Source of the DNA: Blattamonas nauphoetae
Lineage: Eukaryota > Preaxostyla > Oxymonadida
NCBI GenBank assembly: GCA_033064195.1
Contig: JARBJD010000005.1
Span: forward strand, 310,001-374,000
DNA length: 64,000 bases
Reading direction: 5' to 3'
The position numbers were made by a program, and so were the translations under genes. Below are positions 1 through 11,148 of the stretch, piece after piece. Within the stretch, counting starts at the first letter, position 1, and each line of letters starts with the position of its first letter. Below the pieces are notes generated by a model that worked only from the letters and a program-made list of their open reading frames with translations, did no database searches and had not been told where the DNA came from.

Positions 1-1925
1 CGTCTTCCCCGACGAGAGCGGGAACGCATTCTATCCGTTCGCAACGCAGAAGCAGGACCCGCCGCCGAAAGGGACGCACACGCACGACTTCAAGCGAGTG
101 GCGCTTCTGCCGTTCGTGGAGAGCGAGGACGCGGGCGAGTCGTCGCTGAAGAGTCGGATTCTGGCGGGTGTGTTTGATGTGCTGTCGACCACAGAATATC
201 GGCTGCGTCGGGAGAGCGACAAGAAGGCGCGAGACAGGTTTCAGGAATCGTGGCAGAAGGCACTCGAACGAAGCGACGAGCTGGGTTTCGCCAAAAGCGA
301 TGACGAGTTCGATTTGATGCTGTTTGGGCGTGACGACAGGCGAGAAGCAAGAGGAGAGGACACACCTAGCGTGCCGCTGGTGGAGGAGAGTGTGTGTGGG
401 GCAAATGAGTTGGAGGCCCCAGACTCTCTTCCGTCACCGTCAGCTGAATTAACATTTGTGGGAAGTGAGACAGAAAATCCACTTCTGCCCGACCTGCCCT
501 CATTCGGGTCGATTGCCACCAAACCAACAGTTTCCGCCAAACACTACGAGACGAGTCAGACTCCACCGAACACTGTCCACTCCTGTTTCACCACACCCAA
601 CCAGAACTCAGCCACATCCACTCCGTCCACTCCACACACTCAAGACTCATCCACTCCACCCTCATCGAGACGCACGTCCTCCCCAATCCAAACTCCACAC
701 AACCCTTCGCCCCCTTCCGCCGCGTCTGTATCTCCCCCACATCCTCCCTCCACTTCTCTCCCAGCCGAGCTGATTGTGGACAGCAACATCGACACTCGCC
801 TGTTCCCCGCACCGCACTCAGGTGCTCTCTCAGCCCACGCCCTCTTCCGCGAAATCTACGGAAGCACACTTTGGAAGCGGCCGAGTCTGTCGCAGTATTT
901 GGCTCGAGTGGAGTCGATCCGCGGCCTTCCGGTTATCGTTCCCGACGCTGGTCAGTTCGAGTTTGTAAGTATTTATGGATCAGGCTTGCCGACAAGTTGG
1001 GATTGTGTGGTGATTGATGAGGGGAAGGAGGGTGGAGAAGGAAACAAAGTGTGTGGCCCAACAGACCTCGTGGAAGAGGGCATTCCACATCCAGTCTGGA
1101 CTGTGGTGGATGGGGACCGAACAGTTCCCACATTCTGCGCTGTGAACGACGGGATGCGAGCTGACGCGCGGTTCGAGCTGAAAGGGGCGCTGCACGTGGA
1201 CATTCTGTGGGACAGACGCTGCCTGAACATCGTGGCTGGAGTGATGGGACTGCCGCTGCCGTTCGTGTCGGTGAAGAAGGACAGAGTGGAAGAGAAGAAG
1301 AAGGGCTTCTTTGAGATTGGGGCGCTGCCAGCGAAGATCTCGACGCAGCGGGCGCTGAAGAAGACGCTGCGGAAGACGAAGGATGTTCCGTTTGCGTTTG
1401 CGCAGCCGTCGAGTGGGTTTGGGTTTCCAGAGGCGGAGCAGATGGAGGGAGAGGATCGGAGGGAAGGAAGACGAGAAGGACGGGAAGGGAACACAGCCAA
1501 TCCAGCACTCCTCCCCCAACCCTCCCCACAGCCAGAGAAGAAGTCGAGTGTGAGTCTGTTTGGGCAGTTGAAGCTGCGAGTGAGAAGGAAGAAGACGGAG
1601 GAGAAGAAAGAGGAAGGGGAAGGAGGGAAGGGAGGGGCGAGGGCAGAGCGGATGGAGGGAGTGGATGGAGAGACGGAAGACTCAGACACAGACAGCGGAG
1701 AGCAGTTTGGGAGGGAGAGTGCCTTCGCCACCGTGGAACTGCGAAGAGGGGAGAGGGAAGAAGAGAAAGAGAAGGAAGAGCGAGACAAACACGCTGAACA
1801 TGGAAGCTGTGCCGAATCGCCCAACACTCAGCCGTCAACAGCCACCCCCTGTGCACGTGACCAGCCGTGGGAATAGGCGAGCCATACTTCATCTCGTCCT
1901 GATTTCGGATTCTATGGGTTGATTG
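1..1925. repeat. Left arm of inverted segmental duplication (LCAT-like 3' end)
   Basis: This stretch matches 45890-47839 in reverse complement, from the first base of the window to about 50 bp past the stop codon. The arms are about 44 kb apart and in opposite orientation. The left arm probably continues upstream of the window. Confidence 0.8.
2..1876 (+). CDS. LCAT-like acyltransferase/phospholipase, C-terminal part (5' end outside window)
   Basis: The frame is open from the first base of the window, so the gene starts upstream. No lipase motif lies in this part. Identity comes from the complete paralogue on the minus strand at 45940-49274, which carries the lipase core and which this frame matches nearly residue for residue apart from a variable stretch at about 370-770. 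The visible part holds a low-complexity Ser/Thr/Pro linker (about 540-770), a conserved globular block (about 775-1270) and a Lys/Glu/Arg-rich tail (about 1430-1876). Similarity to the paralogue continues past the stop to about 1925. It may be a live gene or a decaying copy; no internal break is visible. The next feature downstream on the same strand is the family-A array. Confidence 0.75.
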   Translation, partial: VFPDESGNAFYPFATQKQDPPPKGTHTHDFKRVALLPFVESEDAGESSLKSRILAGVFDVLSTTEYRLRRESDKKARDRFQESWQKALERSDELGFAKSDDEFDLMLFGRDDRREARGEDTPSVPLVEESVCGANELEAPDSLPSPSAELTFVGSETENPLLPDLPSFGSIATKPTVSAKHYETSQTPPNTVHSCFTTPNQNSATSTPSTPHTQDSSTPPSSRRTSSPIQTPHNPSPPSAASVSPPHPPSTSLPAELIVDSNIDTRLFPAPHSGALSAHALFREIYGSTLWKRPSLSQYLARVESIRGLPVIVPDAGQFEFVSIYGSGLPTSWDCVVIDEGKEGGEGNKVCGPTDLVEEGIPHPVWTVVDGDRTVPTFCAVNDGMRADARFELKGALHVDILWDRRCLNIVAGVMGLPLPFVSVKKDRVEEKKKGFFEIGALPAKISTQRALKKTLRKTKDVPFAFAQPSSGFGFPEAEQMEGEDRREGRREGREGNTANPALLPQPSPQPEKKSSVSLFGQLKLRVRRKKTEEKKEEGEGGKGGARAERMEGVDGETEDSDTDSGEQFGRESAFATVELRRGEREEEKEKEERDKHAEHGSCAESPNTQPSTATPCARDQPWE

Positions 1926-2053
1926 TCCATTCGTTAATGAACCTCAATTTTTCGTTTTTTGACAGCGTTTATGTGTATCTTTTCTTTCCTGGATTGTGGA
2001 AACACAAATCTGAATCAGTCGCCTCGTTTTTTATATACTATTTTTCTCTTTTT

Positions 2054-2066
2054 GCATTTTTGAAAG
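2054..2066 (+). promoter_or_regulatory. Conserved 5'-flank box GCATTTTTGAAAG, copy 1
   Basis: The 13-mer GCATTTTTGAAAG recurs unchanged upstream of all four family-A genes, about 290-340 bp before the start codon, in flanks that otherwise differ. It is followed in copies 1-3 by a GTG-rich stretch and TTTTAACACC. A promoter or 5'-UTR role is inferred. Confidence 0.4.
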
Positions 2067-2233
2067 AGTTTGTGCGGTTTTAACACCATCTCAAAGAAGA
2101 ACCCGGATTACCAGAAGACTCCATCCGATCTAACCACAGTATTTTGTTCTTCTTGTCGTCAACTCGAACGGAAAGGTATCACTCTTGGTGATTAACATCT
2201 GACTCAGGAGTTTTCTGTTTCCGTCTGATTCAC

Positions 2234-2260
2234 AAATAGAGTTTAGCATTAGCTCTATTT
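2234..2260 (+). promoter_or_regulatory. Conserved hairpin in 5' flank, copy 1
   Basis: The arms AAATAGAG and CTCTATTT form an 8-bp perfect stem around an 11-nt loop, about 100 nt before the start codon. Copy 2 has the same hairpin; copy 3 has a different stem at the same place. Confidence 0.4.
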
Positions 2261-2360
2261 CTGACGACATCTCGAAGTGATCCAAAGAAGTCTCGAACTG
2301 AACGCTTGAAAACACTGATCACTCTGGCTGTCCACTCCAACACAACCAGTCGATAATCTT

Positions 2361-3189
2361 ATGCAATATACTCCGACGAACCAGATGATTTCACCACTCT
2401 CACCGACCAATCGACGAGCGAAGACTCGAAGAATGAAACAAGCCCAGTTGCCCGAATGTGCAGAAGATGTGATTGGAAATCTTCATCGATATCCTTTGCT
2501 TGTTTCGTTTGATCCCACTGCATCCAATGATTCAGAGGATTCGCTTTTGAATGACGATCGCACGACAACCTTGAGATCTCTTGTGGCTTCTAAATGTGAA
2601 ACTGGAGAGGAAATTGAGTGGCACGTATGTATTCTTTTTTGATGATATCCTATTTTGGTCAAATGACTTTTTGATTCTACTTTCTGCCTTGTTTCAGGAT
2701 TTGATCGAATGGTTTGTGTGTGCTGTGATCGGTCTGGACTCGAAAGCTTCGTGGTGCAATGAATCGTTTTTGTTTGATTGGGATGATGTTATGGTTGATG
2801 GATTTGGGACAGCTCGGATTAGTTTGTCTCTTCTTCTTGACTTCCTTCTTTTTCAGATCTCTCCTCCTCTCATTCGGATTCATCTCCTCCCCGTTCCTCG
2901 CAATCCTTCTCCGATGGTATCACCAGCCTTTCGCAGCTTTTCCTTGACTTGATTGGTCAACTTTCCACTTCAAACTGCCTCCCAAAACGCATTGAACATC
3001 ATTCTCCCAAAAACTTTATTGTTTCACTCTTTTGCCACCTCATCGACCATCTTGTTAGCACTGGCAATCTGATTCCCACCTGGGACCTATCTGTGTTTAA
3101 TACACTCGTCACCGATACCTTCACTCGATTCATCAATATGTCAGATGATCTCGACTTGTTCGACGATTTGACGTGGATGATCCTTCTTG
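2361..3189 (+). pseudogene. Family-A copy 1, 5' part (exons 1, 2 and start of 3), cut by a DIRS-like element
   Basis: First half of a gene of an unrecognised family. Exon 1 is 2361-2624, starting MQYTPTNQM. Intron 1 is 2625-2697 (73 nt, GTATGT...TTTCAG). Exon 2 is 2698-2821 (124 nt). Intron 2 is 2822-2856 (35 nt). Exon 3 starts at 2857 and stops at 3189, where the element begins. The exon 3 pieces on both sides add to 333+233=566 nt, exactly the length of exon 3 in copy 3, so the split point is precise. The protein is acidic and Leu/Ser-rich with no signal peptide; function unknown. The other half is 8066-10561. Confidence 0.75.
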
Positions 3190-3275
3190 GGTGTTCCCTC
3201 CGCTCACACCATAACCAAACCAGGGCCATCAACTGTTGAGTCTCACAACGGGGAAGTGGAAGAATGGGTGGCCCG
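3190..3275 (+). repeat. Left inverted terminal repeat of DIRS-like element
   Basis: Bases 3213-3275 are the near-perfect reverse complement of about 7997-8060. The outermost 23 bases are unique to this end and reappear, complemented, in the internal complementary region. Confidence 0.8.
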
Positions 3276-6200
3276 ATCTATCTACACAAACAAACTTCAT
3301 AGATATTCTCATTAGTTTTTACAAAACTATCTCCGACAATCTTCGATTACTATCTCGTTAACACGACTAATAAGCCAATCAATGATACTTCTCGTAGTTT
3401 TCATTTGAATGTATCCGCAACGAAATGACATCTCTCAAGCGTAGTACAATGGTCAAGCTGTACAACAACTTTGTCCGCACTCAAGATAGTGCCGTTACTG
3501 AAACAATAAGGACTAAGATGGGATAAGTGGGCAAAAGGACGCCACGCAATTGAATCCAAATAATCCATCGAAGATTGACGGAGGTACCAGTTGGAGGGTT
3601 AGTACCGAAAGAATAAACGGAACAAGACACTACGTCCGGGTTTCAATACTTTCTTCGAACGGAGGCATATACATGAACGGGGGTAGGCTCAATCAACATG
3701 AGTGCTACTCCCACCACGCAACAAACAGTTTCGACATGAAAAAATGCAAAGGTCTTATCTCTACCCGCTACCAGATTGCGGGAGGGTCAAATAGCGAGAT
3801 AGGACGCAAACAGCCGACTTCCGAAGACAAAGTCACCAAAGTGGTTCGGTGGACCTTCCCGACAAGGTTAACGCCAAGCAAAGTCACCAAACACCCACCA
3901 GGTGGGGATGCCCTCGGACTACAAGCGAGATATTTGGGTTGGTATCGCCAAAGAGGTCCCCGCTCTTGCGAACTAAATCAGCGATCAAGAACCTCAAAAG
4001 TCACCTAAAGATGGATACTAATGCTCTGTTGTCAAATGAGAACCACTTATTTTCGATTTCGGAAGACTGAAATGAGGAAATATCGTTTTTCCACAACCAT
4101 TTCAATATTGGCCCATCTCAATCTGAGAAGCAGCAACTAGCATGAGGACTATCCGAAATACACTTCGATCCAACCGAAGAATGCAGACGCTCTTTAAAGT
4201 TCGACCAAAAAACCATTCAGGAGTACATTCAGATCGAGCAACAACATGAAGAGCTAAAACACCAAACAATGACCACGACCTTCAGCATGACACCTAAATA
4301 CACTTTCAAATAACTCATAGAAACCTGATTTGAACATTTTGCTGTGACAGGGTGACTCTTCATCTCGAATTTCACCGACAGAGAAAGCTCCACACTATTT
4401 CGCATCTTTGGGACCACGACAGAATGTTCAGATCGAATGAACTGATATTCATGACAACCATGTTGTACTTAAGCACCGAACGCTGGTACTCGCTCAAAAT
4501 CTGGTGAGAAAATGGAGTGGAACACGACAACCCTGTGATACTCTAAAACAGGAAAGAAATCATCTTGACCTTAATGCAGCCATCCAAATCAAAGACGGGA
4601 CGGGTTAACAATTCCAAATCTTCCAGCACTCGTTCCCAAACGGAAGAAAGAAATTTATCCGTGAAATCCACTGTTTCGGAGTCCCAATCCGGGATCAGCG
4701 ATGGACACCGATAATTCGAGTAATTCCTAGACAACTCGGAAACTGTGATCAACTTACATTTCGAATGGACACAAGCTGAGAACATGTACTCAAACGGCAA
4801 CCGCAACAGCTCAACTTCAGAAAGCGTTATACCAGAGGGCAGAAAGAAGTAAAGATGGAGCAATCCGAAGCCACACGAAGCCGTCGAGCTACTCCAGTCT
4901 CCACCTCAGACGTGTTCACAAAGTGGGAAGATGTTGGAACTGACAAAACATTATTCAGGTCCATCATCACAATGATAGTGTGAAACAACAGAAATGAGTC
5001 GGGTCAACCCACTCGCTCCGACATGGAAGAAGAGCAGGTCAAGAAGATATCAGCCACGACTATCAGGCTCAATGTTTCGTCCTCCAGTCTGTAGAACATG
5101 AAGGACAAGTCTGAGGAACAGAAATTCGCTTCTTGGAGAGCATGGGATGGTTCTCTCAATACACCTTTCTTCGTACGATTGACCGAAGACAGAGCAAGTG
5201 CCAAGCCAGACAGTCGGTGAGAGCAGAAAGTGAAAGAGATAAACAGATGCGGAAAAGGAAGGAACGACAGCGTTTCATCGGCGCATCGCCTTCTTTCGGA
5301 GCAAAGACAGTCTTGTCGAAGCGTCGGCTGAGCTAGAGTGAAAGGCAACGTCAAATAGCCAGGTGCACACGGGGCTACACAGAGGAAGGGAACGACCCAT
5401 CTGAAGCAACGCAACCCAGAAGGAGCAAGATTCCTCGGTGACATTTCGAATTCGAGCCTCAAGGAGAGCCCAGCAAGGAACCATCAAGAAATGGTCCAGT
5501 CTTCAAGTGAGATTATTGGACGATGTTTCTCACATCATCAGATGACTCAACGGGAACGATCGTTTTCACTGAGAAGGGATGGACTCGCAGGCAAGATGCT
5601 CATGGCACGAACAGTAAAAGACATTTTTTTGAACGACGATCGCAGGCGTATGTTCACTGTCTCCCGGATACTAATGAACAAGGACACATAATGGGGTCAT
5701 CTTGAACTCGATCATCGCAATGTGGACTGATGTTGAGTGTACCCTCTGCGCAGCACTGAACAGGGAAGACGGAACGATGGACAACGTCATTCTCGTTGGA
5801 AAAGCGTGTTGAGAAAGATTTGCATCCGGCAGTAAACCTGAGAATCTCCCAGCGACGCTCAGGGGACATACTATGAATCAACCAGAGTGAAGAGGAATCA
5901 AGGAGACTATTACATCTGAGCTCGTCAAACCCGACTCTGCAGCTCAAGTCAGCTGCCTGGCGCGGTGAGACAGGAGATGAATGACATCGCATTCAAGACG
6001 ACAACCCAGGAGTCGTGACGTGTCCAAATCAGGAGCTCGTCTCCAACGAGTCCATCGCTATCCCGTCGAATGTTCATTCCACAGTCAAAATCTCATCAAG
6101 ACGAGAAGCAGATACGTTTCATGAGTTCTTCAGTCGGACTCGTGAAGGAAGAAGATGAAGAGCAGCACGACATCACGCTTCCATGATGTAGGTGGTGCAA

Positions 6201-6330
6201 GCCATGAGGAATTCGCGTAGTATCATGAGAAAGTGTTTGAAGCAGAGGTTGCGGTGGATGACAAGTGAGGAAAGATATACGCCTCGGTGATGGATGGGGT
6301 TGGAACTATTTCCGAATGAGATGAACAGAT

Positions 6331-7306
6331 GCGCTTCAAGATAAGCGAGAGAGTGTCCACATGATTCGCTTCAAGAGAAGCGAGAGAGTGTTCACATGAT
6401 TCGCTTCAAGATAAGCGAGAGAGTGTTCACAAGATTCGCTTCAAGATAAGCGAGAGAGTGTCCACATGATTCGCTTCAAGAGAAGCGAGAGAGTGTTCAC
6501 AAGATTCGCTTCAAGATAAGCGAGAGAGTGTTCACAAGATTCGCTTCAAGATAAGCGAGAGAGTGTTCACATGATTCGCTTCAAGATAAGCGAGAGAGTG
6601 TTCACAAGATTCGCTTCAAGATAAGCGAGAGAGTGTCCACATGATTCGCTTCAAGAGAAGCGAGAGAGTGTTCACAAGATTCGCTTCAAGATAAGCGAGA
6701 GAGTGTTCACAAGATTCGCTTCAAGATAAGCGAGAGAGTGTTCACATGATTCGCTTCAAGATAAGCGAGAGAGTGTTCACAAGATTCGCTTCAAGATAAG
6801 CGAGAGAGTGTTCACAAGATTCGCTTCAAGATAAGCGAGAGAGTGTTCACATGATTCGCTTCAAGATAAGCGAGAGAGTGTCCACATGATTCGCTTCAAG
6901 AGAAGCGAGAGAGTGTTCACAAGATTCGCTTCAAGATAAGCGAGAGAGTGTTCACAAGATTCGCTTCAAGATAAGCGAGAGAGTGTCCACATGATTCGCT
7001 TCAAGAGAAGCGAGAGAGTGTTCACAAGATTCGCTTCAAGATAAGCGAGAGAGTGTTCACAAGATTCGCTTCAAGATAAGCGAGAGAGTGTCCACATGAT
7101 TCGCTTCAAGAGAAGCGAGAGAGTGTTCACAAGATTCGCTTCAAGATAAGCGAGAGAGTGTTCACAAGATTCGCTTCAAGATAAGCGAGAGAGTGTTCAC
7201 AAGATTCGCTTCAAGATAAGCGAGAGAGTGTTCACAAGATTCGCTTCAAGATAAGCGAGAGAGTGTTCACAAGATTCGCTTCAAGATAAGCGGCAGTGTT
7301 CACAAA
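6331..7306. repeat. 35-bp minisatellite, about 28 units
   Basis: Head-to-tail 35-bp units of the type TTCGCTTCAAGATAAGCGAG followed by AGAGTGTTCACAAGA, with recurring variants (ATAAGC/AGAAGC, GTTCAC/GTCCAC, CAAGA/CATGA) in semi-regular order, which points to higher-order expansion. Each unit holds an inverted repeat TCGCTT...AAGCGA with a 6-nt loop. It ends in a degenerate unit. There are no unique spacers, so it is not a CRISPR array. Confidence 0.9.
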
Positions 7307-7554
7307 ATTCGCCTTCTGTTTAAGAATGGCTGGAGTGTCAAGCGAGGCATCAGAGTCTTCACCCTGTTCGCCTCCTCGTCAGCGGGTGAATTTGAGTTTG
7401 TGACAAGAGGAACAAGGTTGGGGAAGGATGACAGGAAGCAACAGCTGGTGGCAGCCCCTTCGGGGGCACGGCCATATTGAACAAAGGACAGATCAAGGAC
7501 CTCTCTTTTCTTTTCTCATTTTTCGAGTCCTGTTTTAGCAACTCTCCTTTCAAT

Positions 7555-7631
7555 ACTCAACAGTTGATGGCCCTGGTTTGGTTATGGTGTGAGCGGAGGG
7601 AACACCTTTTAACCAAACCAGTGCCCATCAA
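7555..7631. repeat. Internal complementary region of DIRS-like element
   Basis: Bases 7555-7606 are the reverse complement of the left end (3190 inward); 7607-7631 are the reverse complement of the right end (8065 inward). The junction between the halves defines both element ends. In known DIRS elements this region templates completion of the circular intermediate. Confidence 0.75.
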
Positions 7632-7996
7632 CATGGGCATCTGCCACACAACTGTTGAGGGACAAGCCTCGAGGACATCTCGGCTTGTGCTGCGGTAGAG
7701 GCAGCCCGCTCTTCCGTCAGCGGAATCGAGCTTGCGCAGTAGAGGCGCATTTATTTGAAACCCTTTGGTGTTTTCATTTCACTCGTTCTTTTGAACCTCT
7801 CCTGTTTTCTCCAGTTTTTCTTCCCCGGTGGGGCTTTTCTGGAGCAGTGGGGAAAGATACCCACATTTTTTTGACTCATCAACGGCCCCCACTTGGGCAG
7901 AACTGACACTGTGGCCCTTGAGCCCCTTGTCGGGAATCTTTAGCTTGTTTTAACAGGACAGACAAAATGGTTTATTTGTTTGTTTGTTCGGGTGGT

Positions 7997-8065
7997 TCGG
8001 GCCACCCATTCTTCCACTTCCCCGTTGTGAGACTCAACAGTTGATGGGCACTGGTTTGGTTAAAA
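7997..8065 (-). repeat. Right inverted terminal repeat of DIRS-like element
   Basis: Pairs with 3213-3275. The end itself, ...GGTTTGGTTAAAA, is copied in complement at the start of the second half of the internal complementary region (7607-7631). Confidence 0.8.
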
Positions 8066-10561
8066 CCTTCCGGGTTGTCCACCACTTGGAGAACCAAGGC
8101 ATAGCCAATCCCATAGTTAGGCTGACTGACACTAACGCTGATATCAACTCACCACAATTCACTCACTTCGTCGAACTTCTCGATCCAGAGCTTGTTGAAG
8201 TGAGAAAACTGTTTAATCCAGATTTGTATGAAGAAGCAGCACGGGTCTCGTCGTGGAAGGAGCTTCTGCAGAAAGTGGCAGGCGGAGAGGAAGTTGAGGT
8301 GTGTCTTCTTCTTTTTTGAACTCCGATTTACAGAATGACACATCGTTCCTCAAATTGCCGTTCTTCCGACCGACGCTTCTCTCGCTCCAAGCGAAGTTCC
8401 AACAACTGGCGTCGTCGTTGGATGGGCCAGATGAGAATTCGACATCGTCTCTACATTCCTCGCACTCTTCTCCCCACACCTCTCTCGTTGCTCACCTCGA
8501 CTCTTCTCTTCGAACAATCTCGTCGTCGTCACACTTCAAACAGGAATCCCTCCAACTTCTGAACATCCTTCACTCCCTCCTCACCTCCCCTCTCCCTCCA
8601 TCTCTCCCCACTCACCATCCACCTGACATCTTCGCCTCTGGATTCACAATATTCGAACCGGACGACGACATCAGTCCCAGAGAGCGATTCCACTCTTCCC
8701 TCTTCGACGAAGCTGACGATGAGAAACTGACTCGTTCACTTCATCGCTGTCACTCTGTCTGTCGACTCGTTGGGACTAAGAATTGCATTCTCGACATTCC
8801 TGAATTCTTCGATCGAACTGTCTCTGTTCTCAGTTCTTCCAACAATCTTCTTCGTGCGGCTGCGTTTTCACTCTTCATCTCGTTTTTTGATACAACGGCC
8901 ATCACTCAAATGCTGCCTCATTTGTGGGATCGACTCCGCTCTGCCTTTCGCGATGGTCAACTCGAAGAACAGTTCGCCCTTCTTCGGATTTCAACAGAGT
9001 GGATCGTTCACCAAGTGGATGAGACATGTCTTCATCCTTTTCCAGCCAGTGACTTCGATTGGGATGGTCTTCTCAGGGCCGATTTGAGAGAAACGGAAAC
9101 ATTGATATACTCCCTCATCCTGATCGAGTACATCTGGACCAGTTCGATCACAGACAAGTTTGGGAAGGCCAAAGCAACATATATCATTCTCTCTTTCGAA
9201 CAACATCAAAACGCCGTTACTCGAATCGTCTCCTTGTTTGAAGACACACGACAAATGGAGGCTCTTCTGGGTAATTACTCTCTCGTTTCGTATTGTCTTC
9301 TGATCTCGCTCCTTTCAAATCGTGACTTTCCTCCCACTCTCACCAACATTCTCACCAAACATCCTGAAAATGACGAGCACCATCTTGCTCTTCTTCATGA
9401 GAACGTCCTTTTCTTGCTCTGTCACTCCTCTCTCAACCCACACAAGCCACACCAGCCTCCTCTCGACCTCCTCTTCGAACGAACACTCCGAATGCATCCT
9501 CACGTCTTCTTCACCTCTTCCAGTGACCCGAATTTAGATTTTTCACCCAATCTCCTCGACACTGCATTGTGTGGGTTTCATGCGCTCTGTAGACGAGGAG
9601 TCCATGTTGATCTGATGGAAGCAGAAGTTGTGAGATGTGGCAAACATCTAGTGAACTCACTTTGTCTATTTATCACTCCTCTCATCTCTGACCCCTTCAT
9701 CTCTTTCTCTATTTCCCTCCACCACTCGTCGTTCGTTTCTTCATTCCCATTCTGTATTCGGGGTTGTTCCCATCATTCATGACCGATCCTCTGCGAATCA
9801 TGTTGATAGCACTTCTCACCATCACTGCCCCGTTTGGCGACTGTCACAGCGTGAGAGAACTATTTCGATCAGTTGACAAGCACGATGACATCAGCGAAGA
9901 CAGTTCACTTGAATCGATTGTCATATCTCACTGTCAAGCTCTAGAAAGGCTGAACATCCCAACTGGATTCGGGTCTGCTCTCGCTCACTCAAACACTCAC
10001 GACACTTTCTATCTCTTCGAAGATCGGATCAAACCATCCATCTCCCTTGACGAATCTCTCAGTTCCTCTCACCTCCCCTCGACCGTTCTGGGTGGACTGT
10101 CGGAAGAGGTTAACAACACGAGAACGACTGTCTCTGATGTTGGGGATTTGATTCGAGATTTGACTCCCGACAGTGTGACTTCAAGACATTCTTCATTTCT
10201 TCAGATGTGGAGTGGATTTTGAACTCTGATCCATTTCTGTTTTGTTACGAGACGATGCTGTGTGTCTTCTTCTATCCTATCTTTTTTCAGTTCCCCAATC
10301 CCTGCAGTTGTGTCGGTTAATTTGGAGTTTGTGAGGAGAGCTGTCTGTCTGACCAGTGTAGGGAATCGGATGGAAATGGTGCGTTTTGGGATGTTGGAAA
10401 TTGTGATTCGAGGAGTGTCGGAATCGTCGTTTCTGGAGGACTACGATAACGGGATTTGTGTGATTGGGATTCTTCTTCGTTCGATTCGTGATTTGGAGAA
10501 CGAAGAAGAAATGGAGGACCACGACTTCTCTCGCCTTCTCTCCCAAACTGGATTGTCGTGA
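8066..10561 (+). pseudogene. Family-A copy 1, 3' part (rest of exon 3 to exon 6), frameshifted
   Basis: Continues copy 1 after the element. Exon 3 resumes at 8066 and ends at 8298. Intron 3 is 8299-8333 (35 nt). Exon 4 is 8334-10172. Intron 4 is 10173-10204 (32 nt). Exon 5 is 10205-10259. Intron 5 is 10260-10290 (31 nt). Exon 6 is 10291-10561. Exons 5 and 6 have the same lengths as in copy 3 (55 and 271 nt). Exon 4 is 1,839 nt against 1,858 in copy 3 and changes frame somewhere in about 9640-9705, where the sequence also diverges, so this copy is damaged besides the insertion. Conserved family stretches include DDEKLTRSLHRC, the Leu-rich middle and TAPFGDC near the C-terminal third. Confidence 0.75.
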
Positions 10562-10844
10562 ACACAACTCCCTGACCCTCTCTCCACACCCTCTTCGTCG
10601 ATCCCAGACAGATCTGGTGCCATATCTTCAGTACTATATCCTCTCATCAGGGTGGTTCGAAATGAGGATGGCATTCATCAGCTGTGATATCAAGGTCACC
10701 CACACTTGGTCACCCTTCTTGCCCTCCATCGCACCAACTCACGATATTGTCTTAAAATGACCAGAAGATTGTGTTCATCCTTCAAAGTTGACACACAAAT
10801 CTGAGTCAGTCATCTCGATTGATATATTCTTTTTATCTCTTCTT

Positions 10845-10857
10845 GCATTTTTGAAAG
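10845..10857 (+). promoter_or_regulatory. Conserved 5'-flank box GCATTTTTGAAAG, copy 2
   Basis: Same 13-mer as at 2054-2066, 291 bp before the start codon at 11149. Confidence 0.4.
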
Positions 10858-11021
10858 AGTGTGTGAACTTTTAACACCATATCAGGGATGAACCCAGATC
10901 ATTTGTCGAATCAATCGGATCCAACCAATCTTTGTTCTTCCTGTCGTCAACTCGAACGGAAAGGTATCACACTTTGTGGTTGACGGAAGATTCAGAGACG
11001 CTGTCTTTTCGTTTGATTCAC

Positions 11022-11048
11022 AAATAGAGTTTAGCATTAGCTCTATTT
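11022..11048 (+). promoter_or_regulatory. Conserved hairpin in 5' flank, copy 2
   Basis: Stem AAATAGAG / CTCTATTT with an 11-nt loop, identical to the hairpin upstream of copy 1 and at the same distance from the start codon. Confidence 0.4.
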
Positions 11049-11148
11049 CTGACGACATCTCGAAGTGATCCAAAGAAGTCTCGAACTGAACGCTTGAAAA
11101 CACTGATCACTCTGGCTGTCCACTCCAACACAACCAGTCGATAAAATT

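Larger units (their letters stand above)
1926..2360. other. Intergenic: 5' flank of family-A copy 1
   Basis: No gene is seen. From about 1990 on, the sequence is related to the 5' flanks of the other family-A copies (10790-11148, 13365-13747, partly 18540-18620). It contains the shared 13-mer at 2054-2066 and the hairpin at 2234-2260. Confidence 0.7.
3190..8065. mobile_element. DIRS-like element, apparently non-autonomous, inserted in family-A copy 1
   Basis: Its ends are inverted repeats (3190-3275 and 7997-8065). Near the right end lies an internal complementary region (7555-7631): its first half is the reverse complement of the outer left end and its second half that of the outer right end. 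That layout is diagnostic for DIRS elements, which integrate by tyrosine recombinase without target duplication; none is seen, and the host exon closes in frame across the insertion. No reverse transcriptase or recombinase is recognisable, only short unassignable reading frames (for example 3550-4008) and a large 35-bp minisatellite. It may be a non-autonomous derivative or a decayed fossil. Its ends differ from those of the element at 24776-29533, so it is another family. Confidence 0.75.
10562..11148. other. Intergenic between family-A copies 1 and 2
   Basis: No gene. The first ~190 bp are a 3' flank almost identical to that after copy 2 (13141-13320) and related to that after copy 3 (18353-18500). 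From about 10790 it is the shared 5' flank, with the 13-mer at 10845-10857 and the hairpin at 11022-11048. Confidence 0.7.

Noticed and set aside
933-1892. Long antisense open frames opposite the LCAT-like genes (also 45903-46850)
   Set aside because: They mirror the Ser/Pro and Lys/Glu codon bias of the sense gene, occur in both paralogues only as shadows, and show low-complexity protein.
6331-7306. CRISPR-like array (regular palindromic repeats)
   Set aside because: The 35-bp units abut without unique spacers and there are no cas genes; it is a minisatellite in a eukaryotic element.
9640-9705. Extra intron in exon 4 of family-A copy 1 to explain the frame change
   Set aside because: Copies 3 and 4 read through here without an intron and no GT-AG pair of the usual type fits; divergence plus frameshift is simpler.
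10650-10680. tRNA T-arm-like GGTTCGAAAT
   Set aside because: No matching acceptor, D or anticodon arms nearby; it is part of the repeated 3' flank of the family-A genes.
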